Below the pieces are notes generated by a model. The model was given only the letters and a program-made list of their open reading frames with translations. It was not told the origin of the DNA and searched no databases. The translations under genes were made by a program, and so were the position numbers. A stretch of 64,000 nt of DNA from Streptomyces sp. NBC_01267 (GTDB lineage: Bacteria > Actinomycetota > Actinomycetes > Streptomycetales > Streptomycetaceae). Shown piece by piece: positions 8,966 through 17,662 of this stretch (positions within the stretch are counted from its first letter, which is position 1; each line of letters starts with the position of its first letter). Where the stretch lies: NCBI RefSeq assembly GCF_036241575.1, contig NZ_CP108455.1, positions 1,936,501 through 2,000,500 of the forward strand. The letters run 5' to 3'.

Positions 8966-9919
8966 GTGTCCGCTGTCGCACCCGACGGGCGCAAGATGTT
9001 GCGTCTGGAGGTCCGGAACAGCCAGACCCCCATCGAGCGCAAGCCCGAATGGATCAAGACTCGCGCGAAGATGGGCCCCGAGTACACCAAGATGCAGGCC
9101 CTGGTGAAATCCGAGGGTCTGCACACGGTCTGCCAGGAGGCGGGCTGTCCCAACATCTACGAGTGCTGGGAGGACCGCGAGGCGACCTTCCTCATCGGCG
9201 GCGACCAGTGCACGCGGCGCTGCGACTTCTGCCAGATCGACACCGGCAAGCCGGCCGCACTGGACCTCGACGAGCCGCGCCGGGTGGGTGAGTCCGTCGT
9301 CACGATGGACCTGAACTACGCGACCATCACCGGCGTCGCCCGCGACGACCTGGAGGACGGCGGCGCCTGGCTGTACGCGGAGACCGTGCGCCAGATCCAC
9401 GCGATGACGGCCGAGCGGGCCGAGGGCCGTACCAAGGTCGAGCTGCTGATCCCGGACTTCAACGCGGTTCCCGAGCAGCTGGCCGAGGTCTTCTCGTCCC
9501 GTCCCGAGGTCCTCGCGCACAACGTGGAGACGGTGCCGCGCATCTTCAAGCGCATCCGCCCCGGCTTCCGCTACGAGCGCTCCCTCGAAGTCATCACCAA
9601 GGCCCGCGAGGCCGGTCTGGTCACCAAGTCGAACCTCATCCTGGGCATGGGCGAGGAGCGCGAGGAGATCAGCCAGGCGCTGCAGGACCTGCACGACGCG
9701 GGCTGCGAGCTGATCACGATCACGCAGTATCTGCGTCCTTCGGCGCGTCACCACCCGGTGGAGCGCTGGGTGAAGCCCGCCGAGTTCGTGGAGCTGAAGG
9801 AGGAGGCCGACGAGATCGGCTACTCCGGTGTGATGTCGGGTCCGCTCGTCCGGTCCTCGTACCGCGCCGGGCGTCTCTTCCAGCAGGCGATGGACCGGCG
9901 CGGCTCCGCCGCCGTGTGA
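8966..9919 (+). CDS. lipA: Lipoyl synthase LipA (radical SAM)
   Basis: LipA inserts two sulfurs at C6 and C8 of protein-bound octanoate. The 317-aa protein contains both iron-sulfur signatures: the auxiliary cluster [12 protein letters not shown] (CX4CX5C) and the radical-[11 protein letters not shown] (CX3CX2C). The C-terminal RSSYRAG motif carries the Ser that ligates the auxiliary cluster. GTG at 8966 follows TAGGGAGC. It is downstream of lipB in the same direction. The 152-bp gap could hold a second promoter, but I cannot define one convincingly. Confidence 0.97.
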   Translation: MSAVAPDGRKMLRLEVRNSQTPIERKPEWIKTRAKMGPEYTKMQALVKSEGLHTVCQEAGCPNIYECWEDREATFLIGGDQCTRRCDFCQIDTGKPAALDLDEPRRVGESVVTMDLNYATITGVARDDLEDGGAWLYAETVRQIHAMTAERAEGRTKVELLIPDFNAVPEQLAEVFSSRPEVLAHNVETVPRIFKRIRPGFRYERSLEVITKAREAGLVTKSNLILGMGEEREEISQALQDLHDAGCELITITQYLRPSARHHPVERWVKPAEFVELKEEADEIGYSGVMSGPLVRSSYRAGRLFQQAMDRRGSAAV

Positions 9920-10285
9920 AACCGCGCACAAGGAACTACTCTGCGGTAATGCCGTAATGACGCGGCTCGTACAGTCCTCGCAGGTCGGGGGCGGGTACGG
10001 GCCGCGTCGGGCGTTTCCGGGGGCGCATCGCACCTTTCACCGGCGTTTGACCGCCTGGACATGCCTTGGTAACACCGATCAGTGACCCTGGGATTACACA
10101 CCGCTCCATCGGGACCCGTACGACCCGGAATCCCGCGCACGTCGCCGTACCGCTCGTAGCCACCGCTGGTACGCACCTCCTGTACCTGCCGTGTACCGCA
10201 TCCCGAACTGCCGTGTACCGCATCTCGTACCTGCCGTGTATCGCATCCGCTGTGTATCCACCGCCTCCCCGAGAGGACACCCACC
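9920..10285. other. 366-bp intergenic region with a threefold 17-bp repeat
   Basis: No gene is seen here. Three near-identical copies of CTGCCGTGTAYCGCATC lie at 10186-10202, 10208-10224 and 10231-10247. They are spaced 22-23 bp apart, about two helical turns, directly upstream of the 68-aa gene starting at 10286. A further partial CTGTGTATCC follows the third copy. Same-face spacing suggests an array of protein-binding sites or a slippage product. No tRNA or strong hairpin was noticed. Confidence 0.7.
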
Positions 10286-10492
10286 ATGCAGGCCGCGCCC
10301 CAGTCCGTACGCGCCACCGCCATCCCGACCGTCACCAGCGCACTCCGTGCGGTCGAGTCACTGCTTCTGAGCAACGGCCAGCGCACCGCCCGCCGCAATG
10401 CCTGGACCTCGGTGCTGGAGGACCGTCGCCGGGCCAAGGACCGGGTCGACGCACAGCACGTACTGGAGGCCGTGGCCACCCGCACTTCTTAG
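10286..10492 (+). CDS. Small conserved hypothetical protein (68 aa)
   Basis: A 68-residue basic, helical protein, MQAAPQSVRATAIPTVTSAL then ESLLLSNGQRTARRNAWTSV. GAGAGGACACCC precedes the ATG. A small gene sits at this place between lipA and the DUF4191 gene in S. coelicolor (from memory SCO2195), which supports a real gene. There are no membrane segments or metal motifs. The repeat array at 10186-10247 lies in its promoter region. Function is unknown. Confidence 0.75.
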   Translation: MQAAPQSVRATAIPTVTSALRAVESLLLSNGQRTARRNAWTSVLEDRRRAKDRVDAQHVLEAVATRTS

Positions 10493-10511
10493 GCCGCGTA
10501 AACTTCTGGCC

Positions 10512-11207
10512 ATGGCGAGGAAGGCAAACGCAGACTCTGAGAATCCCGGGCGACTGAAGCAGATCGCCCTGACCTACAAGATGACCCGCAAGGCCGACCC
10601 CAAGGTCGGTCTTGTCGTCGGTGGCCTGGGAATCGTCGTCTTCGGCGTCCTCCTCGGCGTCGGCTTCTTGATCGGTCACCCCATCTACCTGGGCATCCTG
10701 GGTTTCCTGCTGGCCTTCCTCGCGATGGCGATCGTCTTCGGACGCCGCGCCGAGCGGGCGGCCTTCGGGCAGATGGAAGGAAAGCCGGGTGCGGCGGCGG
10801 CGGTGCTCGAAAACGTGGGCCGTGGCTGGACCACGACCCCGGCGATCGCGATGAACCGCAGCCAGGACGTCGTGCACCGCGCGGTCGGCAAGGCCGGTGT
10901 GGTGCTGGTGGCCGAGGGCAACCCGAACCGGGTGAAGTCCCTGCTGGCCGCCGAGAAGAAGAAGATGGCGCGCATCGTGGTGGACGTGCCGGTGCACGAC
11001 ATCATCGTGGGCGACGGCGAGGGCCAGGTGCCGCTCAAGAAGGTGCGCACCACGCTGCTGAAGCTGCCGCGCGTGCTGACGGGCGCGCAGGTCACCACGG
11101 CCAACGACCGGCTGCGTGCGATGGGCGACCTGATGTCGAACATGCCGCTCCCGAAGGGGCCCATGCCGAAGAGTGCGCGCGCTCCGCGCGGCGGAAAGAT
11201 GCGCTGA
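10512..11207 (+). CDS. DUF4191 integral membrane protein
   Basis: This 231-aa protein has a short charged N-terminus and two hydrophobic helices, VGLVVGGLGIVVFGVLLGVG (about residues 36-58) and YLGILGFLLAFLAMAIVFGR (about 61-82). A hydrophilic domain with conserved VVHRAVGKAGVVLVAEG follows. This is the DUF4191 pattern found next to lipA in actinobacteria. TAAACT at -13 to -8 from the ATG suggests a leaderless transcript. The C-terminal tail is Arg/Lys/Pro-rich. The function is unknown; conserved linkage to lipoate genes is the only clue. Confidence 0.88.
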   Translation: MARKANADSENPGRLKQIALTYKMTRKADPKVGLVVGGLGIVVFGVLLGVGFLIGHPIYLGILGFLLAFLAMAIVFGRRAERAAFGQMEGKPGAAAAVLENVGRGWTTTPAIAMNRSQDVVHRAVGKAGVVLVAEGNPNRVKSLLAAEKKKMARIVVDVPVHDIIVGDGEGQVPLKKVRTTLLKLPRVLTGAQVTTANDRLRAMGDLMSNMPLPKGPMPKSARAPRGGKMR

Positions 11208-11238
11208 CTTCCTGCTCGTCCTGCTCGTCCTTCCCGTA

Positions 11239-11310
11239 CCCGCACGGCTTCCCGTGCGGGCGCAGGACCTGAGCACAAGGCGGCCCGGACCACCAGGTCC
11301 GGGCCGCCTT
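11239..11310. terminator. Two hairpins between convergent DUF4191 and RDD genes
   Basis: The first hairpin pairs CCCGCACGG (11239-11247) with CCGTGCGGG (11252-11260). The second, stronger one pairs AAGGCGGCCCGGACC (11277-11291) with GGTCCGGGCCGCCTT (11296-11310) and runs into TCTCTACTT. Both lie between the stop of the plus-strand gene at 11207 and the end of the minus-strand gene at 11366, so they probably act in both directions. Confidence 0.85.
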
Positions 11311-11365
11311 CTCTACTTACCGCTCGTCTCTGCTTGCTACTTGCTGCTCGGCTTGCTGTTGCTGC

Positions 11366-11833
11366 TCAGATCCGCACCTGGACGGCGCGGGCAAGGCGGT
11401 CGTGGAGGCCGCGCCCGTCCCGGTCCCAGATCAGCGCGGGAATGGCCACGCAGAGCAGCAGACTGCGTACGAAGACCCGGCCCACGCCGAGGCGCCCGCC
11501 CCCTTCCGCGACGACCCGCAGCCCGAGCAGCCGCTTGCCCGGCGTGAAGCCGACGGCGGAGACGGTGAGCACACTCAGCACGAAGAACACGAGCAGCGCC
11601 CAGTTCCCCACGGCCTGCTGGTCGCCGCGCGCAATGAGCCCGTATGCGATAAGCATGCAGAGTGCCCAGTCGATGAAAACGGCCCCGAACCGGCGGCCCA
11701 GCGGCGCAATCGCGCCCGGTCCCTCTTCCGGCAGACCGAGCCGCTTGCCCCGGTAGCCGAAGTCGGCACCCATCTCTTTCGCGGCCTCGCCCGGCCCGGA
11801 GAGCCACGATCCGACTGCTTGCCTGTTGTCCAC
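11366..11833 (-). CDS. RDD family membrane protein
   Basis: This 155-aa protein has the RDD signature: [16 protein letters not shown], a second helix ([18 protein letters not shown]), then [12 protein letters not shown] and a final [14 protein letters not shown] proteins are small membrane proteins of poorly defined transport function. GTG at 11833 is chosen because translation from here reads straight into the RDD domain; a longer frame runs back through the glnA promoter. It is divergent from glnA and shares the 211-bp region containing the GlnR site. Confidence 0.85.
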   Translation of the reverse strand: MDNRQAVGSWLSGPGEAAKEMGADFGYRGKRLGLPEEGPGAIAPLGRRFGAVFIDWALCMLIAYGLIARGDQQAVGNWALLVFFVLSVLTVSAVGFTPGKRLLGLRVVAEGGGRLGVGRVFVRSLLLCVAIPALIWDRDGRGLHDRLARAVQVRI

Positions 11834-11907
11834 CCGTCCACGGTACTGCGGTCGCATTCCCGCCCATACGATCGGGGTCGTCGAGGCGTGCACCACACCC
11901 GGCCCGG

Positions 11908-11945
11908 TTAACTTCTGCGAAACAAATGGGTCATGCTTGAGAAAT
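11908..11945 (+). promoter_or_regulatory. GlnR box upstream of glnA
   Basis: Four 5-bp half-sites are spaced exactly 6 bp apart: TTAAC (11908-11912), GAAAC (11919-11923), GTCAT (11930-11934) and GAAAT (11941-11945). This matches the actinobacterial GlnR consensus gTnAC-n6-GaAAC-n6-gTnAC-n6-GaAAC. GlnR activates glnA under nitrogen limitation in Streptomyces. The site is about 100 bp before the glnA ATG and could also affect the divergent RDD gene. Confidence 0.88.
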
Positions 11946-12044
11946 CCGCTGTCCCTATGGTCGGGTCCAGCGTGTGCCACCCCGCACTGGTCCCACCATG
12001 AGCTGCAACCCCGCCCCTCCCGGGTCGGGAGTAGGAGGAGTTGG

Positions 12045-13454
12045 ATGTTCCAGAACGCCGACGACGTGAAGAAGTTCATCGCCGACGAAGACGTCAAGTT
12101 CATCGATGTCCGGTTCTGCGACCTGCCCGGTGTGATGCAGCACTTCACCATCCCGGCGGCGGTCTTCGACCCGACCGAGGAGCTCGCCTTCGACGGCTCG
12201 TCGATCCGCGGCTTCCAGGCCATCCACGAGTCCGACATGGCGCTCCGCGCGGACCTGTCGACCGCCCGCGTCGACCCCTTCCGCCGCGACAAGACCGTCA
12301 ACATCAACTTCTTCATCCACGACCCGATCACCGGTGAGCAGTACAGCCGTGACCCGCGGAACGTGGCGAAGAAGGCCGAGGCGTACCTCACCTCGACGGG
12401 TATCGCCGACACCGCGTACTTCGGCCCCGAGGCCGAGTTCTACGTCTTCGACAACGTCCGCTTCCAGACGTCGGCGAACGAGAGCTTCTACCACATCGAC
12501 TCCGAGGCCGGAGCCTGGAACACCGGTTCGGAGGAGAACAACCGCGGCTACAAGGTCCGCTACAAGGGCGGTTACTTCCCGACCCCGCCGGTCGACCACT
12601 TCGCCGACCTGCGTGCGGAGATCTCCCTGGAGCTGGACAAGAACGGCCTCCAGGTCGAGCGTCAGCACCACGAGGTCGGCACCGCCGGCCAGGCCGAGAT
12701 CAACTACAAGTTCAACACGCTGCTCGCCGCGGCCGACGACCTGATGCTCTTCAAGTACATCGTGAAGAACGTCGCCTGGCGCAACAACAAGACCGCGACG
12801 TTCATGCCGAAGCCGATCTTCGGCGACAACGGCTCGGGCATGCACGTCCACCAGTCCCTGTGGACCGGCGGCTCCCCGCTCTTCTACGACGAGCAGGGCT
12901 ACGCGGGCCTCTCGGACATGGCCCGCTACTACATCGGCGGCATCCTGAAGCACGCGCCGTCGCTGCTGGCCTTCACCAACCCGACGGTGAACTCGTACCA
13001 CCGCCTGGTGCCCGGCTTCGAGGCCCCGGTCAACCTGGTCTACTCGCAGCGCAACCGCTCGGCCGCGATGCGCATCCCGATCACCGGCTCGAACCCGAAG
13101 GCCAAGCGCGTCGAGTTCCGCGCCCCGGACCCGTCGTCCAACCCGTACCTGGCCTTCTCGGCGCTGCTGATGGCCGGCCTGGACGGCGTCAAGAACAAGA
13201 TCGAGCCCGCCGAGCCGATCGACAAGGACCTCTACGAGCTGGCCCCCGAGGAGCACGCGGGCGTCGCCCAGGTCCCGACCTCGCTCCCGGCGGTCCTTGA
13301 GGCCCTGGAGGCGGACAACGAGTACCTGCAGGCCGGCGGGGTCTTCACGTCCGACCTGATCGAGACGTGGATCGACTACAAGCGCACGCAGGAGATCGCC
13401 CCGATCCAGCTGCGCCCGCACCCGCACGAGTTCGAGCTGTACTTCGACCTCTAA
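12045..13454 (+). CDS. glnA: Glutamine synthetase I (GlnA), adenylylatable type
   Basis: It makes glutamine from glutamate, ammonia and ATP. The 469-aa product has GSI landmarks: FDGSSIRGF, the [11 protein letters not shown] metal ligands, [12 protein letters not shown], and [17 protein letters not shown]. The regulatory loop reads [11 protein letters not shown] with Tyr at residue 397, the position adenylylated in the GSI-beta class, matching the presence of glnE at 55-58 kb. A strong ribosome site (GTAGGAGGAG) precedes the ATG. A GlnR box lies upstream and a perfect 17-bp-arm terminator downstream. Confidence 0.98.
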   Translation: MFQNADDVKKFIADEDVKFIDVRFCDLPGVMQHFTIPAAVFDPTEELAFDGSSIRGFQAIHESDMALRADLSTARVDPFRRDKTVNINFFIHDPITGEQYSRDPRNVAKKAEAYLTSTGIADTAYFGPEAEFYVFDNVRFQTSANESFYHIDSEAGAWNTGSEENNRGYKVRYKGGYFPTPPVDHFADLRAEISLELDKNGLQVERQHHEVGTAGQAEINYKFNTLLAAADDLMLFKYIVKNVAWRNNKTATFMPKPIFGDNGSGMHVHQSLWTGGSPLFYDEQGYAGLSDMARYYIGGILKHAPSLLAFTNPTVNSYHRLVPGFEAPVNLVYSQRNRSAAMRIPITGSNPKAKRVEFRAPDPSSNPYLAFSALLMAGLDGVKNKIEPAEPIDKDLYELAPEEHAGVAQVPTSLPAVLEALEADNEYLQAGGVFTSDLIETWIDYKRTQEIAPIQLRPHPHEFELYFDL

Positions 13455-13504
13455 GCACGCGATGAGTGACCCGGGCGAGTCCTGACTCGCCCGCAGAGGC
13501 AGCA

Positions 13505-13545
13505 GCGAGGGCCGCTACCCCGTATCAAGGGGTAGCGGCCCTCGC
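13505..13545 (+). terminator. Rho-independent-type terminator of glnA
   Basis: A perfect 17-bp inverted repeat (GCGAGGGCCGCTACCCC at 13505-13521, its complement at 13529-13545) with a 7-nt loop lies 50 bp after the glnA stop. It also precedes the end of the convergent minus-strand gene at 13579. Confidence 0.92.
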
Positions 13546-13578
13546 CTCGTCGGGACGCCGGCAGATCCGGCAAGCGGG

Positions 13579-14343
13579 TCAGCGCCGATGGACGCTCCGC
13601 TCCCAGCGCCGACTCTCGGGGTTCCAGGCCACGCTGACGACCCGGCCCCAGGAGTCGCGCCGGGCAAGCCTTTCCAGGTCACGCTCGCCGAGGGCCGCGA
13701 GCGCTTCCAGCGCCGCATCGGGAATGTCGCTCGGCACCCGGAACTCCTCACGGCCGCCACGTTCCTCGATCACCAACTGCGGTCCGGAGACCCGGCCACC
13801 ACCACGCCCCAGACGGGCCCGAATGGTGGCACGCGCCGCATCGAATGTGCGCTGCGCGGCCTGCGCGGCAATGGTCTGGAGGAACGGTACGAGCCCGGCG
13901 GTCACCACGAACGCCGCGACTTCGAGGGCTCCTTGAGGCGCACCCGCAGGAGACGTGACGGCATAGGCCGACGGCGCAGGGGCAGAGGGCACAGGCGCTG
14001 TGAGGGCCTTCGGCGGCGGCTCGGGGACAGTCACCATGGGCGACGTGAACACCGGATGGGAGAGCAGTTGGTTCCACCGCTCCCCTGTTCTCGCGGCAAG
14101 GGACACGAGGTCGGAGGCGACGCCCGCGAGGCGCATGGCGAACATGTACTCGTCGTGCCGGTCGGAGCGCGGTCGGTGCGTCTCCGCCGCGTCCAACCAC
14201 ATCCTCAGAGTGCCCGGGGTCATCCCCTCTGCCGCAACGCGGTCGTCCGGCGACACGATGTCCGGACCGTCAAGTGCACGTAGAAGAAGGCGGATTGCCT
14301 CGCCGTCTCCCTGAGCGGCGCGCGCTCGTAAGTTCCCGGTCAC
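13579..14343 (-). CDS. Hypothetical protein
   Basis: The predicted 254-aa protein starts VTGNLRARAAQGDGEAIRLL at GTG 14343, preceded by GGGGGGATC. It has an N-terminal helical part (residues 1-105) and a Pro/Ala-rich linker (about 110-140). A hydrophobic segment follows (GALEVAAFVVTAGLVPFLQT), then a charged C-terminus (FRVPSDIPDAALEALAALGE). A longer frame to 14532 exists, but its N-terminus is compositionally poor. I recognise no family. It adjoins a decayed region (14573-15010) and may belong to the same acquired islet. Confidence 0.6.
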   Translation of the reverse strand: MTGNLRARAAQGDGEAIRLLLRALDGPDIVSPDDRVAAEGMTPGTLRMWLDAAETHRPRSDRHDEYMFAMRLAGVASDLVSLAARTGERWNQLLSHPVFTSPMVTVPEPPPKALTAPVPSAPAPSAYAVTSPAGAPQGALEVAAFVVTAGLVPFLQTIAAQAAQRTFDAARATIRARLGRGGGRVSGPQLVIEERGGREEFRVPSDIPDAALEALAALGERDLERLARRDSWGRVVSVAWNPESRRWERSVHRR

Positions 14344-14572
14344 CCGATCCCCCCATGCCGTAGTGGGCCCATCTTGGCAGGATCGAACGCTGTCCACCGG
14401 GGTCTTCGGTGCCTCCGACGGACCACGCGTGAACCGGTCGGCCGATTCTCCGGCTTGATGTCGGTTACGGCTGAGGGTCGCCACCTCTCTCGGACGGCGC
14501 CCCTCAGCCATGCCGACAGCCCTGCGTTTCACGTCGCGTCATCCACGATCTCGTTGAATAGGTCGCGGCCCA

Positions 14573-15010
14573 TCACGGTGAGACGAGGCGCTGCTCAATT
14601 CGGGCGCATACCGTCGTGGCGCGCCCGTCCGTGTAGGGGCTCAGGTACGTCAGGGCCTCTGCCCAGTAGGTCCGGGCGGCCTCGGGCTCCTCTGCGTGGA
14701 CAGCCGTCGCCAGGTGGTCCAGCTCTACTGCGTGCTGCCACGTGTTGCCCAACTTGCCGTGCGCGGAGGCCGCTTACCAGTGGAAGGCAGCCGCCGGGCT
14801 GCAGCCTCCTCGTACGACTCGGCGACTTCCGCGGCGCCACCGAGCAGCCAGTTCAACTGTCCGGGGAAAGGGAACACGTTGTCCGGGCGGCGCCAACCGA
14901 CGGCCGGAACCCCGCGTGGTTCACGTAGTGGAGTCCGATCGGCCCGGTGCCGATTCCGGCGATGTCCTTGAAGCTGCCCGTCAGCGACCAGCGGATCGAT
15001 TCGGGGCTCA
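14573..15010 (-). pseudogene. Decayed remnant of a TPR-type regulator gene
   Basis: On the minus strand a tail ending at 14573-14575 reads GNTWQHAVELDHLATAVHAE, then EPEAARTYWAEALTYLSPYT and ARIEQRLVSP-stop. This resembles the C-terminal TPR helix of Streptomyces XRE/TPR regulators. Upstream the frame is broken by stops and shifts, and short in-register pieces continue in other frames (AEVAESYEEAAARRL; SPESIRWSLTGSFKD; GLHYVNHAGFRP). No intact start or HTH is present. The other open frames across this interval are poor. I read it as a degraded gene; exact borders are uncertain. Confidence 0.4.
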
Positions 15011-15116
15011 CGTCGCTCGCTGCTGCTGTCGATGGCGAGCAGCGCGAACCGGCAGCAGCACCATTACCCCGGACGTAATCGACCCCTCCCCCGAAGCGCG
15101 GCAGGCTGAGGGCATC

Positions 15117-15150
15117 CGAAGTCCGGGAGGCGCACTCCTCCCGGCCTTCG
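15117..15150. other. Hairpin in the 5' region of the SnoaL-like gene
   Basis: CGAAG (15117-15121) plus CCGGGAGG (15123-15130) pair with CCTCCCGG (15137-15144) plus CTTCG (15146-15150), forming an interrupted 13-bp stem. It lies 40 bp before the ATG at 15191. It could terminate the decayed region's transcript or be part of the 5' leader. Confidence 0.5.
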
Positions 15151-15190
15151 GAGCCAGATCCCGTACGACCGCACCGGAGGCTGATTCACC

Positions 15191-15559
15191 ATGTCCGTTC
15201 ACGAGACCGCTGTCACCCGTTACCTCGAAGCCTGGAACGCCGGAAGCGCCGAGGACATCGCCAAGGCCGTGGCCGCGGCCTGGAGCGAGGACGGCAGTTA
15301 CACCGACCCGATGGCCGACGTGGCGGGGCACGAGGGGATCGCGGCCGTGATCGCCGCGGTCAAGGGGCAGTTCCCCGGCTTCGAGTTCCGGCAGCTCGGT
15401 GCGGTCGACGGCCACCACGACATCGCGCGCTTCGGCTGGGAGCTGGTGTCCGTCGCGGACGGCTCGGCGCCCGTCGCCGGTTTCGATGTGATCGCGCTCG
15501 CGGAGGACAACCGCATCCGTACGGTGCACGGCTTCCTGGACCGCGTTCCGGCGGCCTGA
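15191..15559 (+). CDS. SnoaL-like/NTF2-fold protein
   Basis: This 122-aa protein has the cone-shaped alpha+beta barrel (NTF2/SnoaL) pattern: TRYLEAWNAGSAEDIAKAVA, SEDGSYTDPMADVAGHEGIA, then FGWELVSVADGSAPVAGFDV and a final IRTVHGFLDRVP. Such proteins bind small hydrophobic ligands or act as isomerases or cyclases. No polyketide genes are nearby, so a metabolic role cannot be named. The ATG follows GGAGGCTGATTCACC. Confidence 0.85.
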   Translation: MSVHETAVTRYLEAWNAGSAEDIAKAVAAAWSEDGSYTDPMADVAGHEGIAAVIAAVKGQFPGFEFRQLGAVDGHHDIARFGWELVSVADGSAPVAGFDVIALAEDNRIRTVHGFLDRVPAA

Positions 15560-15683
15560 CAGGTGCCCCCGTAGAGGGTCCTGGGTGCCGACGGCGTCCA
15601 GGGCCCTCCGGCGCATACGCAGGGTCGCGCCGAGCCGACGTGCTCGGCGAGGCGATCCGGCCGCCCCGAGGCAGAATGGCGTT

Positions 15684-16565
15684 ATGCCTGAATTGCCGGA
15701 GGTCGAGTCCCTCGCCCGGTTCCTGGCCGACCACCTCGTCGGCCGTTCCGTCGCCCGCGTGTACCCGGTCGCCTTCCATGCGCTCAAGACCTACGACCCG
15801 CCCCTGACCGCGCTCGAAGGGCGCCGGTTCGACGGCGTGACCCGGCACGGCAAGTTCCTCGATCTCCGGGCCGGTGACCTGCATCTGGTCATGCACCTCG
15901 CCCGAGCGGGCTGGGTGCGCTGGACCGACCGGCTGCCGGAGGCACCACCCCGCCCCGGCAAGGGGCCGCTGGCGCTGCGCGTGAGGCTCACGGAACCCGG
16001 CAACGGTGAGCCCGACAGCACGGGGTTCGACGTGACGGAGGCAGGCACCCAGAAGCGGCTCGCGGTGTACGTCGTGCACGACCCGCAAGAGGTGCCCGGT
16101 GTCGCACGGCTCGGGCCCGATCCGCTCTCCCGGGCGTTCACCCCGGCCGCCTTCACGGAGCTGCTGGCGGGGGAACGCCGCCAGATCAAGGGCGTACTGC
16201 GTGACCAGACCGTGCTGGCCGGGATCGGGAACGCGTACTCGGACGAGATCCTGCACGCCGCGCGGATGTCCCCCTTCAAGCTGGCCGCCAAGCTCTCCGA
16301 CGAGGAGGTGGCCCGCCTGTACGGAGCGATCGGCACGACGCTGACCGAAGCGATCGAGCGGTCCCGCGGGCTTGCCCTCCGGGACCTCAAGGCGGAGAAG
16401 AAGACCGGGCTCCGGGTCCACGGCCGGAAGGGCGAGCCCTGCCCGGTCTGCGGGGACACGATCCGCGAGGTGTCCTTCAGCGATTCGGCGATGCAGTACT
16501 GCCCGACCTGCCAGACCGGCGGGAAGATCCTGGCGGACCGGCGGCTGTCCCGGCTGCTGAAGTAG
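15684..16565 (+). CDS. Fpg/Nei family DNA glycosylase (base-excision repair)
   Basis: The 293-aa enzyme begins MPELPEVESLARFLADHLVG; Pro2 and Glu3 are the catalytic N-terminus of Fpg/Nei glycosylases. It has the H2TH region (QIKGVLRDQTVLAGIGNAYS) and a C-terminal zinc finger with CPVCGDTI and YCPTCQTGGK (four Cys). It removes oxidised bases and nicks the abasic site. In the finger the usual tip residues are followed by ILADRRLSRLLK. Fpg versus Nei cannot be settled by eye. CAGAAT at -12 to -7 points to a leaderless mRNA. Confidence 0.92.
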   Translation: MPELPEVESLARFLADHLVGRSVARVYPVAFHALKTYDPPLTALEGRRFDGVTRHGKFLDLRAGDLHLVMHLARAGWVRWTDRLPEAPPRPGKGPLALRVRLTEPGNGEPDSTGFDVTEAGTQKRLAVYVVHDPQEVPGVARLGPDPLSRAFTPAAFTELLAGERRQIKGVLRDQTVLAGIGNAYSDEILHAARMSPFKLAAKLSDEEVARLYGAIGTTLTEAIERSRGLALRDLKAEKKTGLRVHGRKGEPCPVCGDTIREVSFSDSAMQYCPTCQTGGKILADRRLSRLLK

Positions 16566-16690
16566 CACTCGTAGTCGGGGAGCCGCCGTCGCCGACAGCT
16601 GACGTGCGCGGCCGTCGTCCGTCCGCGCGAGAATGGTGGCTGCCGGGAACCGGAGGAGACCGTCCCGCCGAGCCGTGGGGTGCCCGTCCT

Positions 16691-17467
16691 GTGAACGAAG
16701 CTTCGGACCTGCTCGCCCAGTTGGAAGCTGTCGGGCCGTACTTCACGGTGGAGCACGGCGAGCGGCCCGACAGCGAGGGGTTCCTGCCGGTCAGCGCCCT
16801 GTACGCGGGCGAGGGCGTGCTCGATTCGTATGTGTCGGTGTACGCGCGGCGGATGAGGACCGACCAGCCGCGGGTGGCCGCATCGACCTTCCAGCTCGGG
16901 TTCGCCTCCCGGCTCTGGTCGATCGCGCTGGGTTCCGTGGTGCTGTCCGGGCGGGTGCCGGACCTCTCGCCCGACCGGCTCCGGCTGCGGCTCACCGAGG
17001 ACGGGCCGGTCGAACTGTGGCTGCCGGAACCGGCTCTCGCCGCTCTCGGGCCACGTCCCTCCCCCGCTGACGGCACCGGGAGCGCCGACCTGCCCGAGGA
17101 GGAGCGCCGCTCCGTCGACGCGGTGCACGCGGCCGTGGCCGCCACCCATCTGCGACCGCTGCACGACACCCTCCGCGCGCGGTACGGGCTGTCGCCGCAG
17201 GTCCTGTGCGGTAACGCGGCATCCGCACTGGTCGGAGCCCTGCGCGTACTGAACGGCCGGCGCCCGGACACCGAGGCACGGGCCACCGCCCTCGTCGCCG
17301 CGCTGCTGGAACGTGAACCGCTCGCGGGCAGCGGGGAGTTCATCGTCGAGGAGGGGCTGGGCTTCGCCTACCTGCGCAACAGCTGCTGTCTGTACTACCG
17401 GGTCCCGGGCGGTGGGCTCTGCGGCGACTGCGTACTCCGGCGTTCCCGCCGTCGGCGGGCGGTCTGA
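16691..17467 (+). CDS. FhuF-like (2Fe-2S) protein, putative ferric-siderophore reductase
   Basis: The 258-aa protein ends with SCCLYYRVPGGGLCGDCVLR, a C-C-x10-C-x2-C arrangement characteristic of the FhuF C-terminal 2Fe-2S domain. The upstream part (STFQLGFASRLWSIALGSVV) matches the FhuF-like fold that binds the substrate. FhuF reduces ferric iron from hydroxamate siderophores in the cytosol. No siderophore biosynthesis or uptake genes lie beside it. GTG at 16691 starts the domain; earlier in-frame codons are intergenic. Confidence 0.85.
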   Translation: MNEASDLLAQLEAVGPYFTVEHGERPDSEGFLPVSALYAGEGVLDSYVSVYARRMRTDQPRVAASTFQLGFASRLWSIALGSVVLSGRVPDLSPDRLRLRLTEDGPVELWLPEPALAALGPRPSPADGTGSADLPEEERRSVDAVHAAVAATHLRPLHDTLRARYGLSPQVLCGNAASALVGALRVLNGRRPDTEARATALVAALLEREPLAGSGEFIVEEGLGFAYLRNSCCLYYRVPGGGLCGDCVLRRSRRRRAV

Positions 17468-17498
17468 CCGTCACCGGCTCATGTACTGTGGCCCTCTC

Positions 17499-17622
17499 CA
17501 CAGCAGTGGACCGCACAGCAGTGGACCGTATCCAGGAGGTGAGACCCATTACCGCTCCAGCAGGTCGGGGACTCCCCCTCACGGTCGTCAGGTCCGTCTG
17601 AGACACAGGTCCGTCTGAGACA
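17499..17622. repeat. Two short perfect tandem duplications in a 5' region
   Basis: CACAGCAGTGGACCG occurs twice in tandem (17499-17513, 17514-17528). CAGGTCCGTCTGAGACA also occurs twice in tandem (17589-17605, 17606-17622). Both duplications lie in the 195-bp gap between the FhuF-like gene and the methyltransferase gene. They look like recent independent slippage events or duplicated protein-binding sites. Confidence 0.9.
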
Positions 17623-17662
17623 GATGGCCGAGGGAGCCCCACAGGTATCCCGAAAGGCTCAC

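Noticed and set aside
6539..9919. 1126-aa plus-strand frame reading through into lipA
   Set aside because: Only the final 317 residues are LipA. The rest is antisense to the regulator and out of frame with lipB.
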